Shown: positions 63,491-64,000 of the stretch, piece by piece
Position numbering within the stretch: the first letter of the stretch is position 1
Layout: the number at the start of each line of letters is the position of its first letter
Origin: Cloeon dipterum
Taxonomy: Eukaryota > Arthropoda > Insecta > Ephemeroptera > Baetidae
Direction of reading: 5' to 3'
DNA: 64,000 nt
Assembly (NCBI RefSeq): GCF_949628265.1
Contig: NC_088787.1
Span: forward strand, 6,066,501 to 6,130,500
The notes under the pieces: generated by a model
The model's database searches: none
What the model was told of the DNA's origin: nothing
Seen by the model: only the letters and a program-made list of their open reading frames with translations
Program-made: the position numbers and the translations under genes

Positions 63491-64000
63491 TTAAATGCTG
63501 ATTGAGTTGGGCACGATTTCAGGGTCGAGCCAGCCGTATTTGAACTCTCTCGTCTTGTTGCGCACTTTGATTTCTTGCGACAGCTTCTTCAATTCCAAAC
63601 GAAACCTAAATTTCATGAATCATTAATACCGCGCGGCTCTGTAACATGGCAGTTTGTTACTCGTTGGTAATTTGGACGACGCAAGGGTCGTAGAGGTACT
63701 GCACCTCGAAGTCGCCGAGGCTCTTCGTTCCTTTTGTGCTCAAAATTTTTGTTAACACCTACAATTAGATTGAATAAATTGTTAAAAAGGCCAGGAGATA
63801 ATGGAACACAAAATTCAGCCTTGGACCAATTTCACAGCTGTGAATTTTAGACAGAATATCCGCGTAAATTTATTTTGAGCCTTACTTAGAAATAGTTTTA
63901 GCTTATTTTTGTCCAAATTTGTCTAAATTACTTTATTATTTGTGTTCTATCCATAAATTAAGCTATTTTTGTCCAGTTTTTCTCACCATCATGTCGAGGG
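63491..64000 (-). CDS. Lipoxygenase, C-terminal end (gene continues off the window)
   Basis: Three minus-strand exons join in frame: 64000-63987 (partial, LDMM), 63758-63661 and 63605-63491. The peptide reads VLTKILSTKGTKSLGDFEVQ, then YLYDPCVVQITNE and FRLELKKLSQEIKVRNK, and ends in WLDPEIVPNSISI. Animal 5-lipoxygenase-type proteins end the same way (ATILS near the start of this part, then RFR...L..I..RN, Y.YL.P..IPNSVAI), and the terminal isoleucine is an iron ligand through its carboxylate. Lipoxygenases add dioxygen to polyunsaturated fatty acids. The catalytic histidines would lie in exons outside the window. The terminal Ile and open frame suggest a working enzyme. It converges on the Ro60-like gene. 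Confidence 0.8.

Overview
The window is arthropod nuclear DNA, strand-mixed, AT-rich and crowded with repeats. The evidence is GT-AG introns with short exons, CAAAATG-type start contexts, AATAAA signals, and animal genes (ribosomal protein S23, Ovo/Shavenbaby, Ro60, an ATF7IP/Windei-like protein, lipoxygenase). A lipoxygenase gene is unusual for holometabolous insects, so a non-holometabolous insect or another arthropod is more likely; this is inference. There is no bacterial organisation, CRISPR array, rRNA or recognisable tRNA.

Layout. Positions 1-8.3 kb form one very large inverted repeat around a ~99 nt loop; its right arm carries a 1.3 kb GC-rich insertion with a perfect 10-bp target duplication. 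Positions 9-19.5 kb are stacked repeats: a foldback element, a 2.37 kb hAT-type element with a perfect 8-bp duplication, a 1.69 kb near-perfect palindrome, and at least 14 copies of one short unit in both orientations. RpS23 (+, four exons) lies at 20.06-21.55 kb. Positions 22-31 kb are intergenic or 5' flanking and repeat-rich. The ovo-type gene (+, seven coding exons, 713 aa inferred) spans 31.4-45.8 kb. Its introns hold a tandem palindrome array, a broken Ty3/gypsy pol fragment, several MITEs, and a three-level nest of elements that includes a WD40 fragment resembling the nucleoporin aladin. Next come a LINE 3' end, a broken CDK9-like pseudogene (-) at 47.0-48.0 kb, and a short ATF7IP/Windei C-terminal FN3 gene (+) at 50.0-50.9 kb. 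A ~3.9 kb satellite array (about 22 units of ~175 bp) at 52.6-56.45 kb is flanked by inverted arms. A divergent Ro60/TROVE gene (+, nine exons, 687 aa inferred) lies at 57.5-63.0 kb with about six MITEs in its introns. The 3' end of a lipoxygenase gene (-) closes the window, convergent with Ro60.

The genes do not form one pathway. The main interest is (i) fast-evolving or degenerate copies of usually conserved regulators: an ovo-like factor with divergent zinc fingers, a Ro60 whose vWA metal site is lost, a minimal ATF7IP FN3 protein and a dead CDK9; and (ii) repeat architecture built largely from long inverted repeats, several with exact target duplications. Exon joins were chosen by eye from splice consensus, reading phase and family similarity; no alignment or RNA data were available.
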